From Nemopilema nomurai (Eukaryota > Cnidaria > Scyphozoa > Rhizostomeae > Rhizostomatidae): a DNA stretch of 64,000 nucleotides. The notes below the pieces were generated by a model. It saw nothing but the letters and a program-made list of their open reading frames with translations, made no database searches and was not told the DNA's origin. Positions 11,410 to 23,741 of this stretch are shown in pieces. The number at the start of each line of letters is the position of its first letter. The stretch's first letter is position 1. The DNA is taken from NCBI GenBank assembly GCA_003864495.1, contig ML133440.1, positions 172,665 through 236,664 of the forward strand. Direction: 5' to 3'. The position numbers were made by a program, and so were the translations under genes.

Positions 11410-12443
11410 AATTAGGTTTTTGTAAAAAAGTTTTTTTTAGTTTTTTACTTTTTCTATTAGTTGTTGCCTCTCTGCTGATAAAAGTGTATTATTAATTCTG
11501 CAAAATTAATGTATAGATAACGAATTATTTATAAAAAATTGTTTGAGAGTTCTGTCACATTTTCCTCTCGTCTTGTGGGCACCTATATGTATGGAGAGCG
11601 GTAAGTGGAGGGGGAACCACGTGATGTCAAACTGCCATCTGACTGAAAAATGAATATAATAATTAGGAGAAAGTAAGCCATTTTTGTGGTACATATATTT
11701 TTGCCTTAGAAAAGGGCGAATTAAAAATTTTCCTAACAAGTTAATTATGGCCTCTATGCTTACAAACTAATGAAGAATGAGTGCATTTCATACGATTTGG
11801 GAGGAGGGTTGCATCGATGATTTTACTGTAGATGTTATTAATGTCATATTCCCTGTGACATCGGAAAGCACTTGAGGTTTTAGCAACACGCTGGATACTA
11901 CTCTTGACAAGCTCATTCTTTGTTACTTACAAACACGCTGCTAAGAAGCGAAAATAGCGAAGGAGTTTTACAGTTGATTTGTTTATCTTCGTAGTCATAG
12001 TGCTCTACGTGGTCTACGCAGTAACTGGCCTGAAACTGCTATTTTGGTGATGACAAGTTATTCCCATAATTGGATTTCGTTGAATGAAAGCATTAGCTTA
12101 AGCCTTAGCCAAGTTTCCACAATATGATATTTATCATGATTGCACTTCTAAATTTCATCCTCATTCAATTGATTTATACTGAATCGATCGTAGGAAGGCA
12201 CATGATCTTCTTACACGGCAAACGAATGTTTTCTCGTTGTTTCAATCCATCAAAGCATCCTGCAAGGGTTTTCCTGGAATGGATCGTTCTCTGTCTACCA
12301 TGCACTCCACTTGGAGTCACGTGTGAACAATATATTCATCATTGTTGCTGTGAAGAATGCACGGATGGGTGAATGACTCACCTGAATCATCTCATTAAAA
12401 GTGAAATTCAAATCAGAGCTGGGTGAACAACGAGCCTACAGCG
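11410..12443. other. Spacer between G2 and G3, containing the G3 5' region
   Basis: No gene recognised. The final 80 bases before G3 carry a GGATGGGTGAATGA block (12362-12375), which resembles the block found a similar distance upstream of the type A first exons. In G3 it forms a three-codon upstream ORF (ATG GGT GAA TGA). The longest open frame in the rest of the region (11506-11739, minus) shows no recognisable motif. Confidence 0.5.
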
Positions 12444-15400
12444 ATGTCTACAAGTCAGAAAGGTATGTTCTGCAACTTACTGGACAGCAGAGAATTTCCT
12501 TTAAAGAGCAGCTAATAGAAAAGAAAACTTTTGTGAAAAAGGCTTAAGATCAGTCGAGCTTTTTGATATCAAAACTAGTTTGATGTTGTTGTTGTCTAGA
12601 GATGCCTTATTGAAATCTGGCATTGCTGGCTACTGGTATTCACTCATCGCAGTATATGCAAAAGCTAGGGCATTGACTAAACAGTTTGACTGGCCACTTG
12701 CGTCTGATGGACTCTGATTCATTGTTGAATCTTTCGTCGTAACACCTGTTTTTCTCAATCCGACATTGCTCGAGGCAAATTTATAAACTTATTACATAGT
12801 GCCATAGCTGCATGTGGGCATCATGCGTTCGTACGCTAAAGTTGTTCTTTTTAATCGTTAGATCTATAGGCCATCTAATTGACAAAGTACAATCACAAAC
12901 ATTCGACTCAGTGTTGCAATTTCAGCTTTACAATTGATATACATTTGCTTGAACCGACCATCAAGTTTGTGACAAGGAAAAGCAATAACTGTGGAAAATT
13001 AAGTTACAATGAAAGAAGTATTCAAAAATGGCAAGGTGCCTAAATGACAATAGGTGGTTCAGAATTTGAAAACTTGATAGGGTCTTGTAGTTGTCATTCT
13101 AGAACCCTCAATTTTTGCACATAGCAGTGGAATTTGGTTTGCAGTTCACCAGAAATATTAACTGCATAACAATTGTAGGAAGAGCGTTATGTTCGATCGC
13201 TATTCACAAATTAAAATTGTTCAAGCTGGAAATCACTACGATTTTGTGTTGTGAACTTGGATTGTATAAAGTTTTATAATATGTTATCGTAACATCAACT
13301 GATGTGGCACTTCCGGCAACTCCAACCGGCAATTCAAAATTCGAAGATAGAGAATTCCTTAAATGAAAAAACGGAGCTGATATTGCTGTTGAGGTGGCCG
13401 GCCATCAACATTCTCAGATTATAATATCTTTTCTTACAACATTACGTATGGTAATAAAAGTAAACAAGACTTGTCAATTCTCAAAAAAGATTTGTTAACT
13501 TATTTAACCCATTTTATTGCTAGGTCCATAGATTATGTCATATTTTTTACATAGTGAACTGAACAAAATTTAATATGGTGTTTTTCCATGATAGAGAAAG
13601 CCGGAAAGGTCATCAAAATCTACCTTTTCATCAGTTACGACGGCAGAGAAAATATGTACTGTATTCAGCAATCCAGCAACTTTTTAAAACTATTTCATTT
13701 TCGCGTTTATGACTAGGAGGTTATATTTTGTATCAGATATTTTTTTTAAGCTCATCTATCCATGATACTTTCTATGAACATATAGAATAAATCGATTAAT
13801 TTTCGACTTTAGAAAAAGATAGGCCATCAAATGGACAGGATGCTTCTGGCAATGGTCTTCCTAAGAAGAGCCTATTTTCTACTGAAATCAAAAGCGAGTT
13901 AGCGGCATTGCTAAAGCTGTCGACAGGAACTGGCTTAAACTCGTTATTCGCATATCTCATACCATTTACTACATTGCTTATAGTTGGTCACAAGGGAAAA
14001 GTCTATCTTGCAGCTTTAGGGCTGGGCTTTTCTGTTTGCAACTTGACAGGAAATTATTTGGTAATTGGAATGACATCTGTTACCGAAACCCTGTGCTCTC
14101 AAGCATATGGTGCGAAGAACTTTGAGAGATTTGGAATCGTAATACAGAGATCGGTCGTCATAACATTTGTATGCATTCTTCCATCATGTGCGCTTTGGAT
14201 CAATGTTGAAGAAATACTTGTGTTCTTAGGACAAGACAAGAAAGTTTCACGGTTTGTGTCTTATTATTGTCGGTGTTTTGAATATCAAATTGATTCGCAA
14301 ACCTGTTTTCGCACATTGTAAAAAATGGATTACAAGCATATTTAAGGGTAGCCAATCCTGAACCGAACTTTTCTGTTGAAACGAAGTATCGTTTCCAATT
14401 TTCACCTAAAGCCTTCTACTCATGAAAATAAAATTTTAGCATTCATATGAGTGTCATTTAAGATAAAATTATCATTTATCTCAGGTACTGATAAAATTTC
14501 ATCTGTTGTCTCTCATTTCCTAGACTCTGCAGCGAATTTTCAGTTTGCTATATTCCAGGCTTGATGGTAAGACTTTTTATAGGCTTGTGGTTCTAAAGAG
14601 GCTCGTTTCAATGTCGTTTGGCCGTTGGAATACTTTTGTCTTTCAATCCTTAATCTAACTTAGTATGATATAAATCGCTGATCCTGGACTATGGCAATAT
14701 CTATCCTATTTTTTATTAATTTTACTCCGAAATTTCATCTTTAAACATGTTTTGATGACCTTTTCTGTTTTTATTATGCAATTGATCTCAATCTTGGCAA
14801 CCGCAGATTTATCTGAAATTCCACTGAAGAAATTCTTAATCATTCTTAATCCCTTCCTAGCAGGCTTTTCCTTTGTAAAGGTGACTGAATACGCCATGTA
14901 AAGCTTTGAACGCACTCGAAATACCTTGAAATCGCTAGCTATTGCGTAATTGTTTGGAGTAGCGTATTGTGTAAACAGTGAGCATATTCAGTAACGTTCA
15001 CAAAAAATTACGATTGAGTCTGAACCAGAAGTCCAAAACAATGGACAATTCGTCACTAAGCCAAGAACATGCTTATGTAGACAAGGGTTTGTCATGAAAA
15101 ACTTGCTAACGATGCAAGGACCATTGGCTCGTAATGTAGGAAACTATAAAACTTTTGTAGCCTTGTGTCTAATTAGTGAAAGGAAAAATGCACGTCTAGC
15201 CTTCCTTTTGCAGTGTTTCATACTGTTCAATGTTCTAACAAGGTATCTGGCATGTCAGGCGAGTATACATAACGTCATTGTAATATGCTGCATTTTGCTG
15301 GATGTTGCATTCACCAATACTCTTTGTTATATGTTACATACATGAGATATTCTACCTCTTTGTTAAAAGTCGAATTTCCTTGAGGTCCATCGAGAATGGC

Positions 15401-18400
15401 AATACCAAATGGCATTTTTAGCTTTCATACAAATATTTTTGCTAAGTTTAATGGCATATTTTACATACTTGCTTCGTTGCTTAAATCATGTCTACGTCTC
15501 TTGTTACAGGTTATTCTATACTTTTCATTCTTATTTACAGGGCATCACTTATCCAATTATACTTGGCTCATTCCTTGCCTTCGCGGTCAATGGAGTTTTC
15601 TGCTACCTCTTCGTCTATGCTTGGAACTTTGGAATTAGGTGACATACTTTTAGCATGTCTACACATTCCCTATATCAAAGCGTGCTTATGTATCATATGC
15701 CAACATTCAATACACAATAAAGATAGCTTAAGAAATGGAGAGTTTCTGTTTACTGTTGTTAGCTTTTTCTTAGCTGTCAGAATATAGATGAATAATGTGC
15801 TGTAAAAACCCAATAATAACCTAAAACTAATTAAAATTCTTCGAGATTTAAATTTCCATTTTCTTCCTTGCAGGGGTGCAGCATTTGCGCTAAATCTGTC
15901 ATATTTTTCGTTTTCCTTCTATGTTCTTTTTGTGATTTTCCACAACAAGCTTCACTATCATACGTGGCATGGTATGATTTCTGTTTTAATATAATTTTAT
16001 TTCGTATAATGGCATAGTAAGATGCCATTTCACTGCTGTTATCATAATTATCATTTCTTGAATACTTTGAGCCTAGATCTTATAAGAATGTTTCAATGAT
16101 GTCCAAATGGATTGATTGACAAGTGGTTGCCACATTTTTTGTCATCTCCGCTTCCAATATACTTTTTCTTCTTGAACTGAAAAAAGAAGTTTGTGAATAT
16201 CAAACTGCAAAATGATCATCAATCCTACCTATCTAGGCTTGTTTGCTTCAAATGTTTGTGGATTTTTTGTACCGCATGCAGGTGGAGTTTTTTGAGAACT
16301 TGTTTGTTAACAATTTGATGTTTAATAAACTCGCAACCCTTCTTTTTCTAACATTTTTTCTCAAATGTTTTAGGCTGGTCAAGAGAATGTCTATTAGGCT
16401 GGAAAGAATACGTATTTCTTGCTGTTCCTGCATCCTCTATGATTATCTTTGAACATTTCCTTTATGAACTTGGCCTCTTTTTGATGGGTAAATTATTCTC
16501 TAATTTTGAACTGGAAGGTCTCTACTAGGGGCTAATGAATCTATTAAACTAGGGTGTATTGAAATGATTTGCATATGTTTGAGGAAGGAGCTGCAACTTG
16601 AAGGGTCGTCAAGAACAAAAGTGGAATTAGAGCCAAGTTTATTTATGCACTTCAAATCAAGAGCTAGAAATTCTATGCCAGTGATACTTGCTTAAGTGCA
16701 TGTATTCTTACAGCAATTAGTACCTTAAATCAAGCACACCTCAGTTTTACTTTATACTTGCCACTTTGTCACAAATGATGACAAGGATTCAACAAACCAG
16801 GCAATGATCTTTAAAGCTTTCTGCTATCTTAGGAATGATCGGAAGAACGGAGCAAGCTACTGCGACTCTCTTAACAAACATTTCTGGGCTTATATATTTT
16901 GTGAGTTACGACAAATTATCTTCGTATAGCTTCTGAGACAACAATTTTGGGTGGCTACATGTGTTTGGAAATTTCAATCAGCGAATTTACAAGAAATTTA
17001 ATCATTAGAGAACGTATCATTTGATTCATTAATCTCTGTTTCTATTTTATAAGCACAAGTCTAATCTAATAAAAACTTCATGCCCTTTTAGGTTGGTGTT
17101 TGTTGAAACAAAAGTGACAAAAACAAATTCATCACTTCTAATGCAAACGAGAGTTCACTTTGCTATCTTATATGAAATCTATTGTCAGTTGATGCATCTG
17201 CAGAAATTGCTTTATGCTACACGCAAACGTGTTCCTGAAAAATCTCACTTTGCTGCATTAAAAAATCAATTCCAACAACTTTATTTGGCATTTGCAATTA
17301 TTTGGCACTCAAAACAAATTCTTTTCTGACTAGCGCGGGCTCTTTTCTGGATCGATTCAATAATTGCATTACCCTGTTGTGCTGATATTTCACTAATTTT
17401 GCCGAAGTTTGTGCATTTTTTTTATAATTTCACTAAGGATCCGAACCAGAAATACACTAAAAATATAACTATATTTCCAGCTGTCGTTTGGCATTTCTAT
17501 TGGTGCTGCCGTCAGAGTTGGTACTTTTCTTGGAGAAGGGTATCCTCAGAGGGCAAAAGTTACAGTAAATGCTAGCTTGCTGATTTCAGGTAGCAATCAT
17601 TTTGCTATAGGGGAGCTAAGTCGTCTTTTCATCCAGGAGTCTTGGAGTCGATCTACATACCTTTGCAATGTACCACTTTATGTGTATACGTGCTTCAAAG
17701 TTCTTTTATAAGATGGCATTTCCCACTTGTTATATCCTGCTTCTATTTTATATTAACAACAGCACTTCCTACATTGCTATATGGATTGATCACCAGTGCT
17801 TCCAAAGACCTGATTGGCTACTTATTCACCAATGACCGGTATGTTGATGATGCTATTCTTCCTATCATGTTGCTTGCAGGTCAAGTGATTTATTCAGTTA
17901 CTGGGTTAAGTCAATAGATGCTGAATGTACCATTTTTGGGCATTTCTTCCCACGAGCAAGTGGCTACCCATATTAGAAACGTAAATAAAAAAGAGTATCT
18001 AATCAAGGGTTTATTTACATCTGCAAAAAAATAAAAAGGATTAACTCTGCCGTTTACACAAAGTTTTAAAACATTATACTGTTAAAAAATTCTAGTTGTA
18101 AACACTGTCAACTTCTCATAATTACGTTTCATACATATATTTCATCCTGTAAAGAGCTGTGGTAGAGATGGTATCAAAAGTCGTTATCTTAGTGGCTGTA
18201 CATCAGGTGTTTGATGGATTCCAGGTACCACTTTGTCAATAGTAGTTCTCTCCAACCCTTCAGTCTATAATTGACCCTGCTTTAGTTTGTATCTTCATTT
18301 TGGCTTTTTGTTCCACTTTGCGTATTATAAGTATTGTTCTAAACTTTTTCTTTTCTATTTCACTTCCTCTTTATGGTGTTTAGAAGTTTTCTTCATTACT

Positions 18401-20615
18401 TCCTTTTTCAATACACTTTACACAAATGAAATTTCTTTGTACTTCCATGTCCTTTTTTTGCTCTTCAAGTGGTCTGCATTTAGAGAGACTGCATGGTGTG
18501 CTTTTAGCGAGACTCATAGAAGCAGTTCTTCTACTTTGCATCAATTTTTTATTCTGTTCATATTCAGCTGCATCTATCCGACGCTCTCATTCTCCTTTTA
18601 TCTCTGATGTTCTTCCAACCAGGGATACTAATCTATGTATCTATACATTCATATACAAAAAACTACATAGGTTATTACGTACAATATATAAGGTAACTAA
18701 GTTAAAATAATACAATTCGCTAAAAAAATAATTTTATCTTACAATTTAATATTATTATATTTACCAGTGTTATATCTATCTATATGTTCATGTACACAAA
18801 TTCTTTTTAAAACTTTCTTTTATATTCTCATCAATTTTAGAAATCTTCTTGTTTTCTTTTGACCTTCTCTCAACCTTTTTTCAAGTTCCTTCATTTTCTC
18901 ACATTCTTTGCATTTCTCTCATCTTCATCCAAGCAAACATTCCTTCTTCTTGTATCTATTTCAAATTACATCTTCATACGTTACATTGCTACTTTCATAC
19001 TAACACATAGCTCTCTTGCCAAAGTTTTCTCAAACTGATCTCCAGGCCTAGTCTTGATTCCTTTCATTAACATCTATAATTACATATAATTTATAATTTT
19101 CTTCACTTGTAGACAGTCTTAATGGGTGTGGCTCGTGGCATGGGATACCAAAGGCCAGCTGCATTGATCAATCTCGGCGGATACCTCTTCATTGCCACCC
19201 CACTGCTTCTAATACTGGTCTTCGAGGCCCATTTGGGTGTCTTTGGTAACAGGGTCATTTTCTATTCAAATTTAATTAATATTGAACCAGCTGCATTGAG
19301 GCAATGTACGTGAAGCAGTATCAAGCTACTTGCACGTTGCAAATTACTTCTATTGTTTGCTTTCAGCAGTGAGAATAGCAGTGCTTGTGGCTGTCTTATT
19401 TCAAGTGAGTTGCAGTTTATCGTCGTCCAAAGATGATTTGCAATTAACTTTTATCAAATTAATAGTAGTTTACGATAGAGTCATACATTGCTATGATTTA
19501 ATGTCCTGCTTCGAGTAAGAAGCTGCTCGAACAAGGAATGAGATGAACACAAGCCAAGTCAGTTTTATGGCTTTTTCAAGGTAAAAATTACAGAAAAATT
19601 ACGATGCACTCTGGAAAAAGAGAGCGGCGATGCGGGCAAATGGTTTGACTTTGGGCAACGGCCTGAATACATGACCATTCTCCCGCATTTTCAACAAAAT
19701 CATCTCTCGTTGCTTCACAAGACGTATTCTACAAAAGATCATTATTAGATGAAAGACATGCTATTTCGCACAAAAATATTTTTTCTCTACATTCTGTTCC
19801 TCTATAGATAACTCTTATTTAATGCGTTTCAAAAACAATATTGATCATCATTACCTTTTTATAAACCTTTTAAGGAGAAATTGAAGTCCCTTTAAGCAGT
19901 GTGAAATATCTAGCAAGCTACTTAAAGTATGGATTTATACCATATCTTGTTTTATTTGATATTTAGAATCTGGGCCTTATCATTTTGCTTTGCAAGTCTG
20001 ACTGGACAAAGCTATCGAAATTGGTAAGCCTTCCTCAGAAATGCTAATATTTCAGCATTGGAAATTGTCATAATTATAGAAGTTGAAGATTAATTACCCA
20101 TGGCTATTTCTAGAGCCGCTTTTACTTTACAATACCCTATATGAAAGAGTGGTCAAAAAGCAATGTAAATTCTGAAAAGACAACTTTTTACCATTAAATC
20201 TTGCCTAGGCAATGATGAAAAACTGTGAATCTACAGAAAAGGAGCTTTGCGCAATTGAAGGAGATGCTTTGGAGTCAAAGACAGCCAAGTTATCCAGCAA
20301 AGGTGAGCATTAAAATGTCTTCATTTGTTATTCTTGATAAGCCTAGAATAGAAGAATTTACTTTCAAACACCTTAGATGCCGATTTGCATGCACTCCCTC
20401 TCTATATAATGAGCTTTTCTTTTCCAGAGAGTGAAATATTTGGTCCAGCTGAAAGCGAGCAGTTATTGCCAGATGAAAAATCGGAGAAAATGCTGACAAA
20501 TGATTCAGCAAAATCCCGACTCGAATTTAATGTTTTGACCAAAATTTTAGTTGCATGCTTTCTCTTTCTTTTGGTTGTCGTATCCTTGATGATAAGAATA
20601 CAATTATTTCGGTAA
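12444..20615 (+). CDS. G3: MATE/SLC47-type multidrug and toxin extrusion transporter, complete (562 aa, 16 exons)
   Basis: Exons: 12444-12462, 13813-14251, 14524-14566, 15214-15258, 15541-15638, 15874-15971, 16374-16487, 16833-16900, 17481-17589, 17763-17838, 18155-18224, 19113-19245, 19367-19404, 19967-20023, 20209-20302, 20428-20615. They sum to 1689 bases with all phases agreeing. The protein begins MSTSQKEKDRPSNG. SQAYGAKN is at residues 102-109. TM7 reads FEHFLYE, with E274 and E279 spaced as the essential Glu273/Glu278 of human MATE1. VRVGTFLGEG lies in exon 9, D390 sits where human Glu389 falls, and exon 16 adds an acidic tail and a 13th helix. Length fits animal SLC47 proteins (about 570). 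Expected role: export of organic cations and toxins in exchange for protons. Intron 4 has a GC donor. Exons 3-16 are clearly diverged from type A, but the last 200 bases of exon 2 are almost identical to it (conversion). First-exon choice is supported by phase and by similarity of position in all copies. Confidence 0.9.
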
Positions 20616-21943
20616 GGAAAATTTTGTTTACAGCCTTTTGAGAAGTTTAATTTGACGCAGAACCTAGTTTCGATTAGCTCTTTGATACTTCTTTAGAAGA
20701 CAGAAAAATCATTGGCTTACTGGGTATTATCGCAAAGTTTATGTTTGTCTAGTTTAAAAAGAATTTTTCAATTCAGGGGATTATTTTTTAGGGGATTATG
20801 ACGAAAATTGTCAATCAAGCTTAGTCTGACAATTTTATACATGTGACAAAATGCGATCAATTTTGGTTTAGCATAAATGAGTTGATACATGGATTGGCTG
20901 TGTTTTTCTACTAGCATGGCTGTGATTATGGTGCCTTTGTCATGTTAGCTGTAAATAACTTTGTTCTCCCTTTTCACATTGAGATCTTTTACCGCCAAAG
21001 ATTGTCATTTAAAAAACTCTGCTTCTGAAAACTCTGCTAGCCTTTTCCGTCGGCACGTTAACAACGCTTAAAGAGTTCACAATAGAAGCTTTTTACAAAG
21101 TGAGGGCCTTGGGTTTCTGTCAAGTTTCTGTTCTATGCTCTGTTTTGTCTATCATATCCCATGTTGAAGTAGAGACATTTGCTAAGCGGATATACGCTGG
21201 CAGGATACCAATAAGCCGGCGCAATTTTTCAATTGCAACGTAAATGCTTGAAAAGTCTATTGGTGTAGTGCGCTTACTTTTAGCCAGTAGTGAATTTATC
21301 AGTTACAATCAATGAGCATCGTTCCATTATCAACTTCGTTTACTATCATTTGTCATTCATTTGTAATTAGTCATCTCATACGAAATTGTTACAAAGGTTC
21401 TTTACGGAAAGCTCAAAGAAATCTTGCTATGATAATGTCATCATATGCAAACTTCTCAACGACAAAAACTACATTCATCTGTTGAAGACTCTTAGAAGTG
21501 AAAAAAATGACTTGTGCAACATTTCCACGAGCCTTCTTCAAGGGAACACTCGTTTCTGCATTCAAATGACCAAATGGAAGGTGAAAATAGTAAAGAGTTA
21601 CTTGAAAATACTTAACAAAGAGCAAAAGTTCCCCTGGGGTAGAAACTAGTTATTCTAATCGATTGGGTCATTTGAAAAAGTATCACTTGGAGATTGGAGG
21701 AACGTATTGTTTACAGTTCAGCTCAGGTGTTAAATTGAATGAGTTGGGATGGGATTCTTGAACAATGGAGGCCTTATGGGTGTGGTCAGATACTAATACC
21801 CTTGCTAAAGGGTCATGTTCATCGAGGCAGCCTTTAGCATTTCTTCTAAACGTGATGCCCATCCGTTGTTAAACCGAGCCAGTGCATGAAGTGGATTTTA
21901 TTGGACAGAGCATGCCATTATTATTCTTCAAGTAAGGTTTTCA

Positions 21944-22197
21944 TTTACCTTTCTTGGCGTTTGCAAACCGCTTACGCTTGAGTTCTTTTGGCCTAGTCAT
22001 TGCGGAAGATCTTCTTTGTTGGCGGTTTTTCTTTTCAAATGCGCCACCATTATCTTCACAGTTTGATGACTTTCAACCGTTGTTGTGGAAGAAGAAGTGG
22101 ATGTGTGCTCATCACAAGCCTGAAGCTTTGAAAATAGTTTGCCAACCATTTCTGCCTTTCCTGAGCCGTTTGAACCCTTTCTGAAGTTATGTAGCAA
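21944..22197 (-). pseudogene. Unrecognised minus-strand coding-like fragment with a basic C-terminus, one frameshift
   Basis: Read on the minus strand, 22183 down to about 22055 gives an open stretch (FRKGSNGSGKAEMVGKLFSK onward, then LQACDEH and a Ser/Thr-rich run). Near 22060 the frame ends, but the neighbouring frame continues with charged sequence and a lysine/arginine-rich end (PKELKRKRFANAKKGK, stop near 21944) that looks like a nuclear or nucleolar targeting tail. One inserted or missing base would join the two. I do not recognise the family. It could be a decayed retrocopy or the last exon of a minus-strand gene; chance cannot be ruled out. Confidence 0.25.
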
Positions 22198-22582
22198 TGA
22201 ATATTTAGTTTGGCTTTTTCCACATTCCTAACTTATCACCAATATATATTGGACTCTTTCTTGTATTAACTTTCATCTAAAACTAATTTTGTAGCGCTAA
22301 TTCTTTAGTCCAGGAACGCTCCAACTAACAAGTTTGCCGATTCAGCAAATCGGCCTCCAACATTCATTTACTAAGCTTTTTTGTGACGGTGAATGTATAG
22401 CTGCTAGGACTTCGTTGAGTTTACGTGTTGTTTGCTTATTTTTCTTCAGATCTTCCTCCATCATCTTAGCACGCTTGTAATTTGTAACCATTTTGATACA
22501 TATGTAGAGTACAATATAAAAGATCAAGGTATGATTGCAAGGAGTTATTTTCGTCTCCTAATGTCATACGTTTTTATTCTAG

Positions 22583-22696
22583 GAGACAGCAGAAGCCATT
22601 GGATTCCCTCTCCCGTCCTGGGTAGAAGATTACCGTCTATCAGAAAATGCCAAATTGTTAAAATTCTCAATTTATGTAACAAAAGGGAGTAGATGA
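22583..22696 (+). other. Possible terminal coding exon of unknown gene
   Basis: A good acceptor (pyrimidine-rich, TTTATTCTAG) ends at 22582. It is followed by 37 open codons beginning ETAEAIGFPLPSWVEDYRL, ending YVTKGSR and a TGA stop. The composition looks protein-like (aromatics, balanced charge), but no partner exon was found upstream on the + strand, and a minus-strand frame overlaps nearby (22342-22527). It is not a MATE exon. Unrecognised. Confidence 0.2.
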
Positions 22697-23741
22697 GAGT
22701 TGGGTCATTCAGAGCAGAGGACAGAAAGAATGTATTCAGTGCAGCTTATCTCTCCTTCACCAAAGCGCCCAAAAATGCTATTGTAGTCCAAAGATGCAGG
22801 TCCTTTCTTCGCACGAAAGTCGCCCAATGCTGCCAAAAAATTTGAGCGTGCTACAGTTCTCAGGTCAAGTAAAGATTCAACTTAGAAATCTAATTATATT
22901 GAACTTAGTCCTCTTTTGCAATTTTAATATTATGGTCTAAGTGTAAACGAAACATTTATAAGGAATGGATTGAAGAGGATGTGGTGGCGTGTGAGGCTGA
23001 AAGTGAGCAGCGTAGCTAGAATAAAACATTAAACCAAGATTAGGCCACCCTTGATCAAAGCCCTGTTCAAGGTAACTTTGAAAGATATCACAAAGATATT
23101 TCACTGATAATTACAAAGGTATTTTACTGATAAAGGATCATTTTATGAGGGACTAGAGGTGTCTTCCATTGCTGCCAAGAACCACTGACAAATATCACTT
23201 ATCGGTAAACAATTTTGGAATGCCTTCTTGTTGAATGATAATGACATTAAGCATTGCCAAAATTAGAAGCTGAGGTTTCTTCGACCTTGACTCTGAATGG
23301 GTGAAACTTGTGTATGCGAATAGAAGCTAGCGAAACAGCGAGATTCAAACGCTAAAAATTTCCGATGGAAACCACACATACGCTAGACTTTGGTTACTTC
23401 TAAAAGGTTTTCCTTAAACTACTGGAAACATGACTGGTACATCGAAATGACGAAAACATTAGTCGAAAAAAAATCGGATGATGCATTTTACCATTGTTGA
23501 CAAAGATGCTAATCAAAGGAAAACCAATTTGGCAACCACAGCTGTTCCTAAATGAATCTTATGTTTATAACCTTCAACGATCACTTTCTCCTTTCTTTTG
23601 TGTTGGTATCGCGAACAGCATTGATGTTTTGAAGAGTTCCCGGATACTCGGACATCTAATTCTGATATCTACCAACTAGCGGAGCCAGTCAGTGTCTTCA
23701 GAATAACATATTGTAGCGTTGGAAATCAGCTTCATGCAGCG

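Larger units (their letters stand above)
20616..23741. other. Spacer between G3 and G4
   Basis: No MATE exon found. It holds two coding-looking fragments (21944-22197 minus and 22583-22696 plus, listed separately) and otherwise AT-rich sequence. The stretch just before 23742 ends GCAGCG-ATG, like the other first exons. Downstream of it, 23870-23940 resembles the intron-1 start of the type A units (compare 6135-6215), which supports the placement of the G4 start. Confidence 0.5.

Noticed and set aside
14044..14321. Extension of G3 exon 2 past 14251 to the stop at 14321
   Set aside because: The open frame continues by chance into intron 2; joining at 14251 to 14524 restores the MATE sequence RLCSEFSVCYIPGLM.
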